Below, piece by piece: positions 21,194-21,293 of a stretch of DNA of 21,293 nucleotides (its first letter is position 1; each line of letters opens with the position of its first letter). The position numbers and the translations under genes are program-made. Below the pieces are notes generated by a model, which was not told the origin of the DNA, did not search any database, and was given only the letters and a program-made list of their open reading frames with translations. Origin of the DNA: Ruminococcaceae bacterium UBA4871 (lineage in GTDB: Bacteria; Bacillota; Clostridia; Oscillospirales; Acutalibacteraceae); assembly GCA_002399445.1 (NCBI GenBank), contig DHDR01000022.1, positions 1-21,293 on the forward strand, given 5' to 3'.

Positions 21194-21229
21194 AAAAAGC
21201 CCGCACAAACGCAGGGTTTATGCGGGCTT
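21194..21229 (-). terminator. Terminator of the leftward tRNA transcript
   Basis: On the minus strand AAAGCCCGCA pairs with TGCGGGCTTT (plus-strand arms 21196-21205 and 21221-21230) around a 15-base loop, followed by a T tract (AAAAA on the plus strand at 21194-21198). It begins at the 3' end of the tRNA. Confidence 0.85.
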
Positions 21230-21293
21230 TGGCGGAGAGGATGGGATTCGAACCCATGTGACGTTGCCGCCAAACTGATTTCGAGTCAGCCCC
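21230..21293 (-). tRNA. tRNA-Ser, anticodon CGA (5' part outside window)
   Basis: Read on the minus strand, 64 bases end with an encoded CCA preceded by the acceptor strand CTCTCCG. The T arm is ATGGG-TTCGAAT-CCCAT, and a long variable arm (GGCGGCAACGTC region) marks a class II tRNA. The anticodon loop CTCGAAA lies in the stem GCTGA/TCAGT, so the anticodon is CGA (21281-21283), reading UCG serine codons. The D arm and 5' acceptor strand are beyond the right edge. Confidence 0.9.

Noticed and set aside
1..21293. CRISPR array or tandem repeats
   Set aside because: No regularly spaced direct repeats were seen in reading through the window.

Overview
The window looks like the chromosome of an anaerobic, moderate-GC Firmicute, most likely a member of the Clostridia. 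This rests on strong AGGAGG-type ribosome sites, several TTG/GTG starts, an AprAB plus CysDN route used for assimilation, a fused cobA-hemD gene and an Rrf2-type sulfur regulator. No single gene fixes the genus. Apart from the two edges, the window is one sulfur-assimilation island, and every gene in it is on the plus strand.

Layout. Positions 1-632 (minus strand) hold the possible start of a transposase-like ORF and a response regulator cut off inside its DNA-binding domain. Positions 984-1397 encode an Rrf2-family regulator. Positions 1534-6631 are a tight operon: cysteine synthase, an O-acetylhomoserine sulfhydrylase-like enzyme, a short siroheme sulfite reductase with two ferredoxin clusters, a TusA-like protein, a thioredoxin, a ThiS-like sulfur carrier with a blocked C-terminus, its ThiF/MoeB-type activating enzyme and a JAMM metallopeptidase. 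Positions 6756-13220 carry hemA, sirC, hemC, cobA-hemD, hemB and hemL, which together make siroheme from glutamyl-tRNA. After a terminator, 13376-17950 carry aprA, aprB, cysD and cysN, which activate sulfate to APS and reduce it to sulfite. After a long leader, 18347-21004 encode an SsuABC/TauABC-type ABC importer. A strong bidirectional terminator separates this from a tRNA-Ser(CGA) that enters from the right edge on the minus strand.

How the parts fit. The ABC importer brings in a sulfur oxyanion or sulfonate. CysDN makes APS and AprAB reduces it to sulfite. The sulfite reductase, using siroheme made by the hem/cobA/sirC block, gives sulfide. The JAMM peptidase is predicted to expose a Gly-Gly end on the carrier, ThiF adenylates it, and sulfide converts it to a thiocarboxylate that a PLP enzyme (MetY-like or CysK) uses to make homocysteine or cysteine. 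This matches the logic I recall for the Wolinella succinogenes HcyS/HcyF/HcyD-MetY system and the mycobacterial CysO/Mec+ system.

Regulation. Near-identical inverted repeats (ACATAYT-N5-ARTATGT) overlap the -35 elements of the cysK and aprA promoters. The same half-sites occur upstream of the rrf2 gene, and degenerate versions upstream of the ABC operon. This points to one Rrf2 regulon covering the island.
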